A stretch of DNA of 64,000 nt from Theristus sp. LFF4_11 (taxonomy: Eukaryota > Nematoda > Chromadorea > Monhysterida > Xyalidae), in contig JASANC010001886.1 in assembly GCA_030248135.1 (NCBI GenBank), positions 105,157-169,156 of the forward strand, given 5' to 3'. The notes under the pieces are model-generated. The model made no database searches. It saw nothing but the letters and a program-made list of their open reading frames with translations, and was not told the origin of the DNA. Each line of letters opens with the position of its first letter. Within the stretch, counting starts at the first letter, position 1. A program made the position numbers and the translations under genes. Below are positions 34,156 to 48,100 of the stretch, piece after piece.

Positions 34156-35490
34156 TGAATATGCTTTAGCTGCTATATAACCCACACATGTTGCACACAA
34201 CTTGCGGATCGACCATAGAAAAAAAGTTGTAGCTTATGATGAGTTCGCCGCAGGACGCAAGACTTTGCGGTGATGCGCGGTCCGCTCGCTGCGCTCGCAT
34301 CCGCACGATATGTTTCCTTTTGTTTTCTTCAAAGGGTTTTTTACCGGCAATTTTCTTATTTTCAAGTGAACGGGTAGCATTATCGCCACAATGTCGAGAA
34401 AAAACTGAAACAAACACGAATTTTCGATTCCAGCAAAACTTCGTAAACAGCGTCATGTTTGTGTCGAAAAAGGTGTGGGCTGTGCAGAGAACTAAATTTC
34501 ATACGCTTGACGTTTCACGCAGCCTGTATAAGAAGAGAGCGGTCGTTGGTCTATTCAGTCATCATGATACACGTTTAGTCATCATCTTCAGGTTGTTTTT
34601 GTGGTGGGCAACTCTCATGAGCGGCTCATAATTGTAAGAACAGTTTTGATGTCCAATAGCTAAAAAATTGGACGGAACAATGGACAAAATAGAACAAATC
34701 GACCAACGCAACTTCAAACCAGTAGACACTTCGCATACTAACGAATACACGAGAAAGATTCGGACAAAATGATTCACAGTTTATTCATTCTACCACGGTT
34801 GTAAAAAATGAAAGGACAGAACACAGTCAGTCAACTAATATCATTGTACATTTTTGGCATTTTGTTGCTGCGTACTTTGTGTTTTTCGATGGGCGATAGA
34901 GTTTCGTCACAAATGCTGTTGACGTTTCACAGGTCGTATGTGAACGCATCAGGACGATTGTCCGCATAAGTTGATTGTTGCTGTATTTTTGACGTGGTGA
35001 ATTGAGCAATTCAAGTCACTGCTGAAGACCAACGTGACTAAAACTTCTGTCTGAAGCTGGTCACTCATGTTTCCTGGAATTCAATTCAGTTCAGTTCTAT
35101 TCTGCACTGAACTGCACACGGCTGAATTCTGCGAAACAAGTGACAGGTTTAAACGGACAACCTACAATATAAAAAAATAACAAACCAACCAACTACCTGG
35201 GAATGGAGCGAAACAACAATATGTGTATGGGGTTGTTGGAATGCTCTTTTTTTGAACAAACAGCACTCGGTTTCTTTGCACAGGTACCAAAACACACACG
35301 CACACCCACACGCTATTTCAGCAGCACGCGCAACAGCGATATACGTGCCTGTGTGTTTGATTGTGGCTGTTTGTAACGTTAGTGCGTTTGTATTGTTGCA
35401 TGCTGCAGCTGCACTGTCTCTGGACTAGGACTCTGCTTTGTTCGAGTTTGTCTTGTTTTGTTACTGCGTTCTTTTGTGATTGTGGAAACT
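34156..35490. other. Repeat-rich stretch without supported gene
   Basis: It contains a GC-rich block (GCGGTCCGCTCGCTGCGCTC near 34275) resembling the ends of composite units, and diverged GTTTCAC repeat copies. No exon-quality frame was found. Confidence 0.4.
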
Positions 35491-38400
35491 ATTCGTCAGA
35501 ATCTGCTGATGTTTCACATGCCGTATATGTCAGCAATGCAGTAATTGTTGTTCTGAACTGTTCTTAGTAGTTTCTTTATTTTTGATGTTGTGAATTGGAG
35601 AATTCACAATTCACTGCAGCAGTGGGCATTGAAGTGACCCAAGTGCTTGTCTGAAGCTGGTTAGTCAGCTTGTATTCAGACTGGGATTTCATTGATCCAG
35701 TTTTCTCTACTTTCTTGCGATGATCTTGCTGTTTTCGCCGAACGAGGTAATGTTGAATGATGTGTGTAAAAAAACAGCTGAAAAATCGGAGTGAAAAACT
35801 AACCAACCGCCTGAATATGGCGAAACAAAAATATGAATATGTCGATGGAGTGGTCTGTTTCTGAACACACTGCACTCGGTTTCTTTACACAGGTACCAGC
35901 AAACACACACACCTACACGCTATTTCAGCAGCGATAGGTATGTGTGCCTGTGTGTTTGGTTGTGCCTGTTTGTAACATTAGTGCGTTAGTATTGTTGCAT
36001 GCTGCACTGTCTTCGGACTGGGTCTCTACCTCGTTCGAGTCTTTGTTTTGTTTTGTTACTGCGTTTTTTATCTGGCAAGTTTTTATTTTTATTTAGATTG
36101 ACAACTATTCGTCAGAATCTGCTGATGTTTTACACGCCGTATATGTCAGCACTGCATTAGTTGTTTTTCTCAGTGTTCCATAGTACTTTCTTTATTTTTG
36201 ATGTTGTGAATTGAAGAATTCACAATTCACTGCAGCTGTCTACATTGCAGTGGCCAAAGTCATTGTCTGAAGCTGGTTAGTCACCTAGTACTTGTCAGAC
36301 TGGAATTTCATTCATTCAATTTTCTCATTTTCTTACGATTACTTTCGATTACTCTGTTTCGCGCCCAAACGTTGTCGGAATATAAATAAAAAAAAACTTA
36401 GTGTACACATAAGAACGACAAGATAAGATAACATAAGAACAGATGAGAACAGACAAAAAATAGGAACGATAGTGTACACATTTTGTGCATTGACGGTAAA
36501 TTTTCTTCTGTACCGCTGATGTTTCACGTACCATATATGTGAACGCATCATGTACTATCGACTAACAGTATTGAAAACAACAGTGATAAAAGAACATTCC
36601 ACTTTTTGGATGCGGTCGATCGAGTGCTCCTCATTCAATTCACTTCCGCAGATTGAACAGAATGACAGAACATATTGAAGTACTTGCGTGACACTATTGA
36701 GTCAGACTGTCTTCAGAAATGCAACTTTCATCTCCAGTTTTTTTTTATATTTTCTCACTGCGTACTTTGTGCCTTCGTACTCCTGCTGATGTTTCACGTT
36801 CCCTATATCACTGATGCATTGTCGTGTGATTGGCATCATAAGTTGTTATTTGCTGTATTTTTGATGCGGTGAATTGAGTAATTCAATTCACGTCAGCAGA
36901 ACACGTTGAAGTGACCAAAGTCCTTTAATAAAGCTGGTGAATCGGACTGTCTTCAAACTGGAAGTTCATTGCTCCAGTTTTCTCCATGTTCTCCCTGCGT
37001 AATTTGTGCTTTCGATTAGAGATAAATTTTCGTCGGTACTGTTCATGTTTCACATGTTCTTACAAGATTTTTTGTTACATTTTTGTTATCTTGTCTGAGC
37101 GTTTTTTGTGATTGTGGCAACTATTCAACAGAATCTGCTGATGTTTCACATGCCATATATGTCAGCAATGCATTAGTTGTTGTTCCGAATCGTTCTTAGT
37201 TGTTTCTTTATTTTTGATGTTGTGAATTGAAGAATTCACAGTTCACTGCAGCAGTAGGCATTGAATTGACCCAAGTCCTTGTCTGAAGCTGGTTTGACAG
37301 CTTGTACAGTATGGCCGAATAAATAAGGCAGCCCGTCAAGGCGGGATCAGTCGCAGACTAGGAGTTGTCTTTTTCAAAAATGCCAACATAACTCCTAATC
37401 ATGTGTTCAAGGGAGCAAGACTGAACATAATAACACGAAGAATCCGTTCGTCTAAAAAAACACGTCAATTTTGGCACACATGTTGGTTTCTGAACGTCTA
37501 TTTTCGTTCATTCAAATTTCGCGCTCCTTGCACCCTGAAAAAAGCTGCCATGTTTACTCGGTCATTCCGTATTTACACTGGGATTTCATTGAGCCAGTTT
37601 TCTCCACTTTCTTGCGATGATCTTACTGTTTTCGGCGAAGGAGGTAATGTTGAATGATGTGTGTAAAAAACAGCTGAAAAAGAAGGAGTGCGCTGTTTCG
37701 CGCCCCAACGTTGTCCGAATATAAATAAAAACTTGATTGTCTCAAGACGTTCAATAAAAACAGTAGTATACACATTTTGTGCGGTCGATTAACAATAAAC
37801 TTTCTTCAGCACCGCTGATGTTTCACGTGCCGTATATGTGTGCACATTATGGCACGATCGACGAACATTTTACGAACATCGTACAACAATAGTGATAATT
37901 GAACATTCCACTTTTTGGATGCGGTCGATTGAGTGCTCCTCATTCAATTCACTGCCGCAAATTGAACAGAATGACAGAACATATTGAAGTACTTGTCTGA
38001 AACTATTGAGTCAGACTGTCTTCAGAAATGCAACTTTCATCTCCAGTTTTTTTTTGTATTTTCTCACTGCGTACTTTGTGCCTTCGTACAACTGTTGATG
38101 TTTCACGTTCCCTATATCACTGATGCATTGTCGTGTGATTGGCATCATAAGTTGTTTATTTGCATCATTAGGCATAATCATTTGCTGTATTTTTGATGTG
38201 GTGAATTGAGTAATTCAGTTCACTGCAACAGAACACATTGAAATGACCGAAGTCCTGCTGAAAAGCTAGTGAATCAGACTGTCTTTAGACTGGAACTTCA
38301 TTGCTCCATCTTTCTTGATGTTCTCACTGCGTAATTTGTGCTTTCGATTAGAGATAAACTTGTTAATACCGCTGATATTTCGCGTTCCCTATATCAATCA

Positions 38401-38810
38401 CGCATTAAGGTGCGATTTGTTATTACGTAGCTCCTACACAGCGTCACTGCCTTTCCCTATGGGGATGAACAACAACAGTTGTTATTTGCTTTTTTTTGAT
38501 GCGGGGAATTGAGTAATTCAACTCACTGCAGCAGAACACTTTGAAATGACCAAAGTCTTATTGAAGCTGGTGAGCCGGACTGTCTTGGGACTTCATTGCT
38601 CCAGTTTTCTCCATGTTCTCACTACATATTTTGTGCTTTCGATACAGATAAATTTTCGTCGGTACTGTTGATGTTTCACATGCCGTATATGGCAGCGTAT
38701 AAGCACCAGTTTGACTATGTTCTTACAGGATTTATTTTGTTACTTTTTTGTTGCGGTGAATTCGCCGAATTCACTGTTGAGCTTCAAATGAAAATGACTA
38801 ATGCTTGAAG
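35490..38810. repeat. Irregular repeat array (GCTGATGTTTCAC / GAATTGAGTAATTCAATTCAC)
   Basis: GCTGATGTTTCAC followed by C(C/G)TATAT..CA..GCATT recurs near 35505, 36115, 36520, 36785, 37138, 37812, 38095, 38370 and 38668. A palindromic GTGAATTGA(G/A)(T/G)AATTCA(A/C)TTCACTGC occurs between copies, along with CTGAAGCTGGT and CTCCAGTTTTCTCCATGTTC. Spacing of 260-600 bp suggests a decayed tandem or foldback structure. No gene. Confidence 0.75.
37304..37571. mobile_element. MITE family M1 copy inside the GATGTTTCAC array
   Basis: It runs from TACAGTATGGCCGAATAAAT to TTTACTCGGTCATTCCGTA. The array resumes on both sides. Confidence 0.87.
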
Positions 38811-38835
38811 AAAACTTTTCCGAACTACTAAACGC

Positions 38836-38890
38836 TTCGCGCGTTCCTTGCACCCTGCAAAAAGCTGCCATTTTTTATCGGGCATACCGT
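38836..38890. mobile_element. Terminal fragment of an M1 MITE
   Basis: CGCGCGTTCCTTGCACCCTG through GGGCATACCGTA matches one end of the family only. Confidence 0.7.
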
Positions 38891-39028
38891 AGCTTGCGCA
38901 CCGCAACGAGCTTTAATTAAATTGAATTTTTTTGTTGTGGTTCATTTTGTCATTTCGCTCCAGATTCGTGTGAACTCATGGGGTGCCTTGGTGGCGAGCC
39001 CACTAGCGCGAGCCGGGGTCCCCTTTTC

Positions 39029-39205
39029 TACAGTGCATCTGGCTAATAAGTATGTACAACTAGCTGATTGGTTGGTTGCACACGCGTGCGGTTGATGCAA
39101 GCAGGCAAACTCCGCCTCCACATCAGTGTCTGCACATAATGCATGCGTCAACTGCACTGCAACCGGCCAATCAGCTAGTTGTATATATTATCCAGATGGA
39201 CTGTA
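39029..39205. mobile_element. MITE family M2 copy with long inverted ends
   Basis: TACAGTGCATCTGGCTAATA pairs with TATCCAGATGGACTGTA, and CAACTAGCTGATTGGTTG pairs with GGCCAATCAGCTAGTTG. Confidence 0.8.
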
Positions 39206-40285
39206 GCCCGCAAGCAGGTGTAGGCAGCCGGTGTCATGCCATATTTTGACCCCCGGTCATTCTATGGCAACTTGTCGCTGCCACGGAATGACCTACCTTG
39301 CCATATTTTGACCCGCAACAAACAACATATCAAATGAACAATCATTGGCATTTCAGTGTAGGCTGGTACTGCGCCCAGCCCACAACTCAAATTTCTTTGC
39401 GGGCTCGCCACACCCATGGTACCCCACCCAACCCCACGGGTTCGCGCGTGTCTGTTTCGTCCACTTCGGTGCAAATCTCCATTTGAAATGGTTATTTTGT
39501 GCGCAAGTCAATCGGCCAATCGAACTTGATGAAAACGTTTTTTTGTCATTGCGGGCCATTTTTAGCTCAAAAATGGCGTTTAAAAAACGTCTCTGTAAAT
39601 CCAGAGAACTGGTACGCGGACGGAAAACTGATGCTTGATAGAAATATACGTTTCATCTATACTGTCCCAGTGAAACATCAGCCAAATCGATTTGGAGACG
39701 ATTGCTTGGTTTTTTTAGTTTTGCATGTAACATCAGTATGATGTTTCACGGATCGTGGAGCTCGCCATCTTATAAGTACGCAAACGTTTCACGCTATGGG
39801 AAAAAACGCACAGCTGAAGCGAAAAACACCGAAATACTACGGCGCCGCAAGTTTGAATTGCCGCGTAATCCATGAAACGTTTTTCTACCCCTGCGTGTAA
39901 ACGCATTGAGTCTGAGACTTGGAATCAAAAAAGGATAATATGGGTACCCTTGTCGTTGCACACCGCATCGACATCACCAATTGATGGTTGATGTTTCATG
40001 CTCCCTATGTATGCTTCAGAAATTCAGCTGTACAGTTAGTAAAATCAATCAATCAAATTTTTTATTTTTTTTGAAGTGAGCAACTCTTTGAGCAGCTCAT
40101 AGTCGCAGCCCATGGAACATTTTTGATTTGACGATTTTCCACGGTCGATGCGCAAGTTCTGTGCAACATGTGTAGGTTATATAGCAGCCAATCTATTATC
40201 ATTTTTTTAGGTTCTGCGACTGTATGTGTGCGCAGACGTAGAAAGGAAACTAGTTTCAATATTTATGTGGCAATTCAAAATCGCC
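39206..40285. other. No supported gene
   Basis: GGGTCATTCTATGG-like inverted motifs occur near 39240-39310 (ATTTTGACCC twice), and two more GATGTTTCA motifs lie near 39735 and 39990. Short frames show no splice or protein support. Confidence 0.35.
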
Positions 40286-40324
40286 TAAAGCGGCATTTAT
40301 GAAGCAGTATTTATTAACGTGCGT

Positions 40325-41200
40325 TCATTTGCGTCCCGTTATTTCCGGCCCACGCGTTTCCGGCCCACCATTTCCGGCCCACTCATTACCGGCCCATCCA
40401 TTCCCGGCCCACCCATTACCGGCCCCGTTCATCTGCGATTTCCGGCCCACTCATTTCCGGCCCACCCATTACCGGCCCAGCCCAATAATTCGCTTCCAGT
40501 GACTTCAACCGCCACCCACCGCTATATTTCATTAAGAAACTCACTCAGTTTTGCAGGCGGTAACACTTTGAATTGGGGTTCGCATTTTTTTTCTTTTTAA
40601 TCGGATTTTTTCAATTATTTTCTTGATCAATTAAAAAGGCAAATTTTATTCATCAAAACTACTTTCTTCTGAAAATGGGTTGAAGAAGGCACTTCCCAAA
40701 AAACTTGCATATTTTTGGCCCAGAATTTTGTGTGAACTTTGTTATTGACAGATTTTTTTGACAATTTTTATTTTCAGGCGAAAGATCGACGAGCAGATAC
40801 TGGCATACAAGCATACGGAACAAAGCAATAAATAAAAACACATCTGCTGTTTCATTGACGAAATTCAAACTGAAACTTTTTTCCAATGTCATGAACAAAT
40901 CGGAGCGAAACGAAAACAAAAACTGAAATAAACAATTTATGTATTTTTGTTGAAAGCATGTCGGTAAGCAGGCAGTACTGTTTAGAGTGCGGTTTTAGTT
41001 CATTTTCGTTGTCCGTGGCGAAAAACAGCGAAGGAAGAACTGATTATTGGGGCGGGCCGGTAATGGGCGGGCCGGAAATTAGTGGGCCGGAAATCTCGGG
41101 CCGGTAACGGGTGGGACGGTAATGGGTGGGCCGGTAATGGGTGGGCCGGAGATGTCGGGACGCTAATGCGTGGGCCGGAAATGCGTGGGCCGGAGTTGAC
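40325..41200. mobile_element. Foldback-type element with minisatellite arms (FB, diverged copy)
   Basis: The left arm repeats TTTCCGGCCCACCCATTACC; the right arm repeats the inverse GGGCCGGTAATGGGTGGG. It is bordered by the hairpin-element terminus (TTTATGAAGCAGTATTTA at 40290) and GCCACTAAATACG near 41240. The unit sequence differs from that at 3.1 and 59 kb but the architecture is the same. Confidence 0.75.
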
Positions 41201-41339
41201 GTGTCACCATAGCTGTGTTAAAAAAATATAGCTACGCGGCCACTAAATACGATCACGAGACTCGGATCACTTTGCCAATTTTGAATGAAACTGTTTACCC
41301 ATCCATGCGCGCATTGAATCTCGGGACCAAAATATAAGA

Positions 41340-41825
41340 TCATGTAAATGAGTCTGATCCGGTTTTTCGATGTCATGGCAGTTTCTTCGTCATAGCTCTC
41401 GCCCGTTTTTTATAACAGTTTTATCATTGCTGGACAAAATTCACACGTGTGAAAACAACACAAACTGCAAATTAGATAGAAGTATAAAAGTGTGATGCAT
41501 CTGGTATATGTGAGTAAATGGTGCAAAACATCATTTTTTTCATTGTAACCGAACTTGGAACTACAACTCAGGGTTCCAGAAAGGCCTGAGTAAAAAGCAA
41601 AAACTAAAAAGAACGCTTTTCAGCAACAGTTGCAATGTATACAAAGTCGTCAGCTTTGAAAGATACACATGTTTACAATTATAATTGGTTCAATTAAACC
41701 GTTTCCAAACATTTTTGCTAAACGCTCCGTGTTCTTTTGTAAAACAAATTTGATTTGGCAGCCAGTGGTAGCCACAGAAGACGGATTGTTTTGCAAAAAT
41801 GTTTGGTGAATAAGAAAATAATTCA
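41340..41825. repeat. Right arm of the ~480-bp inverted repeat
   Basis: Reverse complement of 33695-34155, including CATGTAAATGAGTCTGATCC, CACACGTGTGAAAACAACA and TTTTCAGCAACAGTTGCAAT. Confidence 0.75.
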
Positions 41826-42194
41826 TATTTTTGGTTAACCAAATGCCAAACCATGTTTCAATTTTTTGGCTTTAAAAAACATAAGACAACCACTCCGTAA
41901 ACCTAATGCCAAATCCGAATCATTCACAAAAACCCGAACAAAAAAGTCTTATTGCAACGTAAACTTTTACAATCGCGACAAAACAAAACAAAACAAACAA
42001 TGTAGAAGTTTTTCTCAAACACAATAAATTCGCCGAAATCCATGTCCAGTATCATGATAAGCTAGTGTTTTTTAACCGGGCCTGGTTTCGAACCTTTCAG
42101 GTTTTTTAGCTTGAAGAGGTGTGCTTTTCTTTGTATTTTACAAGTGCCAGTTACGAAACAAACAAAAATTACTGTAAAAACGGTAATTGAATTT

Positions 42195-45100
42195 TTACAG
42201 TGCATCCCATTTCTGGGTCAATTTCAACAAAATCGCCACATCTGATACGCCTGTGTAGCTGTAGGCTTTCTCAAAGAACGCCGTCGGCTGCTCCCGTTGC
42301 TTGTCTCTCAGTTCGGCCAATTGCGCGCCGTCAAATTCCTTCAAATGCACATTGTTAGTCATTATAATTGTTGTCGTTTGGCACCTATATTCTGATTCTC
42401 AGGTTCTATGCAAGAACATTGGGTGTCTATAACTAAAACTACAGTATGTTTGCTTGAACCTGTGCCTGTCACTTTTTTCGGAGAATACAGCGCTCGAGAT
42501 TGAAGAAACAACAGGATGGGAGTGGCACGATAGCAGAATTAGATTTGATTTTAACCAAGCCAGATAGATTCGTTCTTCTTAAATTCAAAGTTTTGCATGT
42601 TCTGCATTCTGCGTAACAGTGACAGGCACACTTTCTGTGTAAAGTTCACAAAAATAACCCGAACCTTCAATTTGCCGCCGATGTGACCGAGATCATTGTT
42701 GACCAGCCACTTTTGCACGTCCTCGTTCGACCATTCCGCCAATGGCCGGCCACCGCCGGCTGGCTTGCGAGTCGCTGAGTGCGTTGGCGAGCCTGAAGCG
42801 AGTTTAGGACAGCTGTCGTGACGATTTTGACTTGGCACAGGTAAAAGCACTTCTCGCCACGGGTAAATCTGTCACCCGTTATTGCTACCACTTTTGCTTA
42901 CAGTCATAGTCGGAAAGATAAAACACTGCTCGGTTAAAACACAGTAATCTTTGGCCGTCACATGCGTGCCAGTGTGTTTGTTCTTTCCTTTCTTTTATTG
43001 TGTTATAACAGAGTGCCCAATCTTCAGGCCAGGACTTTTACCTCCGACGGCGCCCGGCACCGCACCGGCCGCCATTTTGCCCTTTTCGCCCAATTGTTTC
43101 ACAATCTCGTCGATCTTGGCGTCCACCTGATCAGCGTCGAAAACTTCCACCCAAAACTTCGTGCCGAGTATCATGCTCAGCCACCCTGTAGCGTTGTAGG
43201 CCTCCGTGCGCACCGGCACAATTGTCTTCTGCAGTTTGAACGCTTGTTCCGCTTCTGAAACGAGTATAATGCGAATAATGGAGTGGGCGAAGAGGCGAGT
43301 GCTGCTGGATGGTCGAGTGGTCTGAGGCGCATACAGACGTTGGGTTCGAAACCCGGAACAGGCAAATCGTGACGCGCAGCTTGTCACGTTTCTTCATGCG
43401 TGATTACGTTCGATAGTTAGCAATGGACGGTAATGGTATTAGGCCGCACAGTCAAAACTGAATGCCGCAAAAATTCAAATGCACAAATTTCACGTGTTTT
43501 ACAGTTTCACTGTATTATCTTTTATTTTGGTTTCGATGGTCAATGCGTGTGCACACGAAGGTGGGAAAATGTTTCACGGAATTCAAAATTAGGTTACAGT
43601 AAACACTTCGCCGTGTGCTGACGTTTTTCGGTTGTGGGGTTTTCCTTAGGGCGTGAAACTTTTGTACCTCCGGCCTTTTTGAAACAACAGTACACGATAT
43701 TAAAATGAGTGCTCTGCCGCTAACCTATTCTACAGTTGTCACTCTGGTAATAACGCTCCGAGAAGCACAGCAACACAACCGCTGCGTTGTTGATTGCATG
43801 GAACATTGCCTCCAGTGTTGAGCCTTCTGCAACAACAAAAAAAAACAGAAAAGTTAAAGACTAAAAATAAACTTCTTGAGAATCATCACAGAAAAACTCA
43901 CGCATTTGTTCGATGTCGAGCCAAGTTTTGTACCCGCGAGCCCGCAAAGCAGAATGGATTTTGTGGACGATCTGAAAAAATGATTTAGCCTACTCATTTA
44001 GCCTCAGTTTAAGACAAAACTACGTTTAAAAGCGCTCGCTATTCAATCCTGGTTCTTTTACATGGACCAATATCAAGACTCACTCATCTTGCGTGAAATT
44101 CATGCGATTTCCTGAAGTTTTTCATTTCATTTACTGAGAAAAACAAGCGCACCCAAACATTCAACATTTTGCTGTTTGGTCACCACCAGACCAGTAGACC
44201 AAAAAGAGTGTAAAATAAAATAGCTCAACAACTACACGTATTGGCCACCTCTTGTTTGCTGTGACCGTCATTTTTCTCAGTGTTTGTTGCGAGCTCAAAT
44301 CTCGAAACTAATTTCCTGTCGACGACTGCAAAAAAAACGCATTGGATATACCGTCGCAGAAGCAAACGAGATATGATTGTTTACACGTTTATGCATGTGA
44401 TCATAGCTGATCATGACGTGCGGCTGATTATCATCGTGCTTCTTCTTCGTCTTCGGACTGTTGCTGTCGCCGCCGGTGGCGTATTCTTGCGATTTTGACG
44501 TGATGTCCTTCTCCTGGTTCTGCTCGATCAGTTTACCGTCCAAATTGAACAGCGTACTGCTCGCTGCCTTTGAAATCTCACTGACTGCGTGCAGTGTCAG
44601 TGGTGTTAGCACTGAAAAATCAGAAAGAAAGTTTTTTTAATCATTGGAGAGTGCGCGAGGTTCGTGTGTGATAAGCAATGGTTTTTTTCTTGTTCCCGCG
44701 ATGAACTAATCAACCAATCACTGAGCTATTTGCTCAAATTTTGTCAGTTTTTGCCGTGTCAGCTGTCACCATTCATTCTCGCTTCTGTAACATTGATAAA
44801 ATGAAAAAGAAATGAAATTACACCACTCAAATACCGGCAATATAATTCGGGTGTTTTTCTTTCAGTCTCGCCTTTCCCTCCGGCACGAACGTCAGTGTGA
44901 ACAAACCCTGAAAATTTTCGAATTCTTTCGAATATTCAGATTGGTTGAATGTGGACCAAACACCACTAATGTATGAATCAAGGCGCAAAGCATTCAGCCG
45001 AACTATTTCACTCGCTATTGTTCCACTTACATGGGAAATCATCATTATTGTTTTTTTCTGATGGATTTACAAGAGAAAGTTCTTGAATGGAACATGAAAT

Positions 45101-48100
45101 TTGTGACACCCGACTGGCGCAAAAAAAATGTTCGAAACATGTAATGGAATGGCCGCGTGCCTGAATGGCGTGCAGCAGCTCCTCCTGGTCGGCCGGCTTT
45201 GCGACCACCTTCATGTACAGATCGACGGCGCCGCATTTGACCATGCGTCTCTTGTTCGCGTCGTGCTTGGCGAGCGAGTTTAGAGCCTCGACCAGTTCGG
45301 CCACACAGAAACCGTCCTCAGATCTACGGAAACAAGTGATGCAGCTGACGCCGTTTGATTGCGAAATATTGAAGCAACACAGCTCCGATACTGAAAGATT
45401 CAGATGCTGTAAGGCTAAAAAATGGCTTCCGAACAGGTGTCCGCCTGGGTGTCGCGCGTGATGTCCCGGAACTGAAAGTGGCAACACAACGCTCGGCATT
45501 TTGGGTCACTTTTTGCTTGGTTTTTCGGTACACGGAAAAGGACACCGGACACCTGTTAGGAGTCGAACACAATCTTTTTCATACCGCGTGACATGAAATT
45601 CATCTGTATGAATCCGCTTTACTCAGAAAACTAGGGTAACAACTAAAAGTTTACTCAACAAACTGTTGCAAAACTAAAATCTCTCAACAGTGCCGTTGCA
45701 TTCTCTCACCTTCTCGTCTCGCAGTCCATGGCAGTGGTCAGCTTGTGCTCGACCAGATCCAGGACGATGTCCGAGTGCTCGCCGTCGATCAGCTGCATCT
45801 CCTCCTCCTCGATGCTGTACGCCAAGATCATCATCGCGAGCACACGGATCAGCGGAATGTCGCACTGAATGTAGCGTTTCATCGTCATGATCAGACCGTC
45901 CGCGCGGAGGCGACGTTTGGAGGGGATACGATGGCGACGCAGGCAGTTGTGCAGGATGCCTGCAGGCGCAAAATGGAGTTTTTCTTGGATTTGTTGAGTT
46001 GATACAAACGGACGCAGGCTTGGTGTGACACGACCGTGTAGTTTGTGCAACGCGTGTTTTCTTTGTGAAACAGACAAGCTGCTAACGTCTGGTGTGTCAC
46101 TCACGTCCATGTGGCTGTGCTCTTTGTTTCCGCAGGACGCGATGTTGGGTTGAAATTTTACTGTCAATGGTATCACTCATGGCATGGTGTATGGTATTAA
46201 TCATGGTATCAAGTGTGTGTGTGTGGACTGAAAGTGCACGATCGCCAGAGAACACACATTATTAGCGTTTTGCAAAATTTTAGAAAAAAAACTTTATTTA
46301 TAATTATAAAAAAACGTTTTAAAAAATTTATAACCCACCGACTGCCGCCATTGCCGCCTCCATGTGTGGCTCCTCGTTTGCGTGTGACTGTGAGAATGTC
46401 TGCAAAAAAAACAAATCATCCCGATGTTTTTCATGAAAACAACGCTTTCAAACCAATTGAAATCTTAGAATTCTCAGGTCCCAGAAGCCAAGTCATCAAC
46501 TTATCGGAGTTCTTCTTGCGTTTCGCGAAATACTGTAAAATGACTGATCGAATGAATCAATGGAGGAAAGTGAAGCCAAAACCGTAAAAACGAAAATTCT
46601 CAGCCACACGCAGAAGAAAAATTGCATCCTCTGCACTGCAAGTCCGTTTCAGCCGCTTTTTTAAAGATGCCGTGCAGGATAGACTGCAGGATGCAGTGCA
46701 GGAAGCAGTGCAGAGTGCAATTTCTGTGCAGGGCGCAGACACCAACCGTTGGATTCATGTCCTTCCTTGCCAAATGACTGAGCACAGTCTCGAGCCAACC
46801 GTGCTCCTCCAACCGCGCACAGAACGTGGCACTGCAGTCAGACGCGTTCCAAAAGAAGTTCCACATTTGCTTGTAGCATTGGTGGTGATAACTGTCCGTG
46901 TCCCAATCGTCGCCCGCGTCGACACCCTAAAAAAATAATGCGACGAAAAGTCTAAAATTGTTTTTTTTATTTACGTGTGAGGTTTTGTACAAGGTGACAC
47001 TCTCGGTAAACAACCAAATTAGAGAACACACAAAATAACGAAACCACAAACTTCGAATTGTTTCTTATTTGGCCTGCCCTACAAGCCAGAACTTTCGCAA
47101 GAAGAGACAGAAACAGAGAAGTATGGCCTATTTTTTTAAACGTGTCCCACTGAAATGACGTCATGTGCCACAAAACATGCGCTTGTCGTTCACAGCAAAC
47201 CAGACTATCCGTTTAGCCGATTTCTTCCCGTAAACAAATGGTGAATGTCGAATCAGTCACACCAAATTGAAATTTTAGTGCCTGTACTTTGACAAACGGG
47301 CGTTTTTAAATAAAATGACCTCACGTTAGTCCGGACACGTTTGAATAAATCCACAATACATACTATAGATGGTATACTATTGGTCGATTATTCATTAGTT
47401 GACGAATGAATAATGGAGTTTTTAAATTATTTGAATAATACTATTTTGAATAATGAGTAATGGGCCCATTATTCAAATAGTACTATTAATGACGAATGAA
47501 TAATGCAAACATAGATTGGACTTGTTTAAAACAAGTTGCACAAGTTGCAAAAGTTGTGTGCTCAGAACACACCTTGATTGACCACACCAACCTCGCATTT
47601 TGTGATACCTCATGAGCATTGAAAAGTGACAAAAAACATGTACACTGACATGAAGGTACTGAAATCTGATTGTAAATTTCCACAGGTGGTGCACCAAAAC
47701 AACCTTCTGAAACTAAAAATGAACTCGTGGTTGATTTGTTTTGTTTGTTTATGCAGTAAGTCAAAATTGTATCATGTTTTTTCTGCATTTCAACCATGGA
47801 ACACCAGAAACCTGCCTATTGCACTGCTTGTTTTATACATTATTCGCAAATTTGTAATAGCTGTGCAAAATTCAACACATTTTTTGAAATCCTGAGTGCA
47901 TTTTAGTTTGGAAAAGTGAAAGAATCGTTCAATTTGGTTTTATATAACTAGAGATACAGCCATTTTTGTCCAGAAAATCGAAAAATCAACAAACACAAAA
48001 TGAAAGGGAATCATGCGAGGGGGTTGTTTTGTATGTGGCATACACACATACGTATGTGAGCAATTATGCACCCCTCACGCGTAAGTCACAAGAGACAGTG

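Noticed and set aside
40299..40600. Frames with repeated FPAHP or SGPP
   Set aside because: Translation of the foldback arm minisatellite, not a Pro-rich protein.
43177..43397. Minus-strand frames through 43300-43370 as coding
   Set aside because: This is the reverse complement of a tRNA-like sequence inside an intron of the TIR gene.
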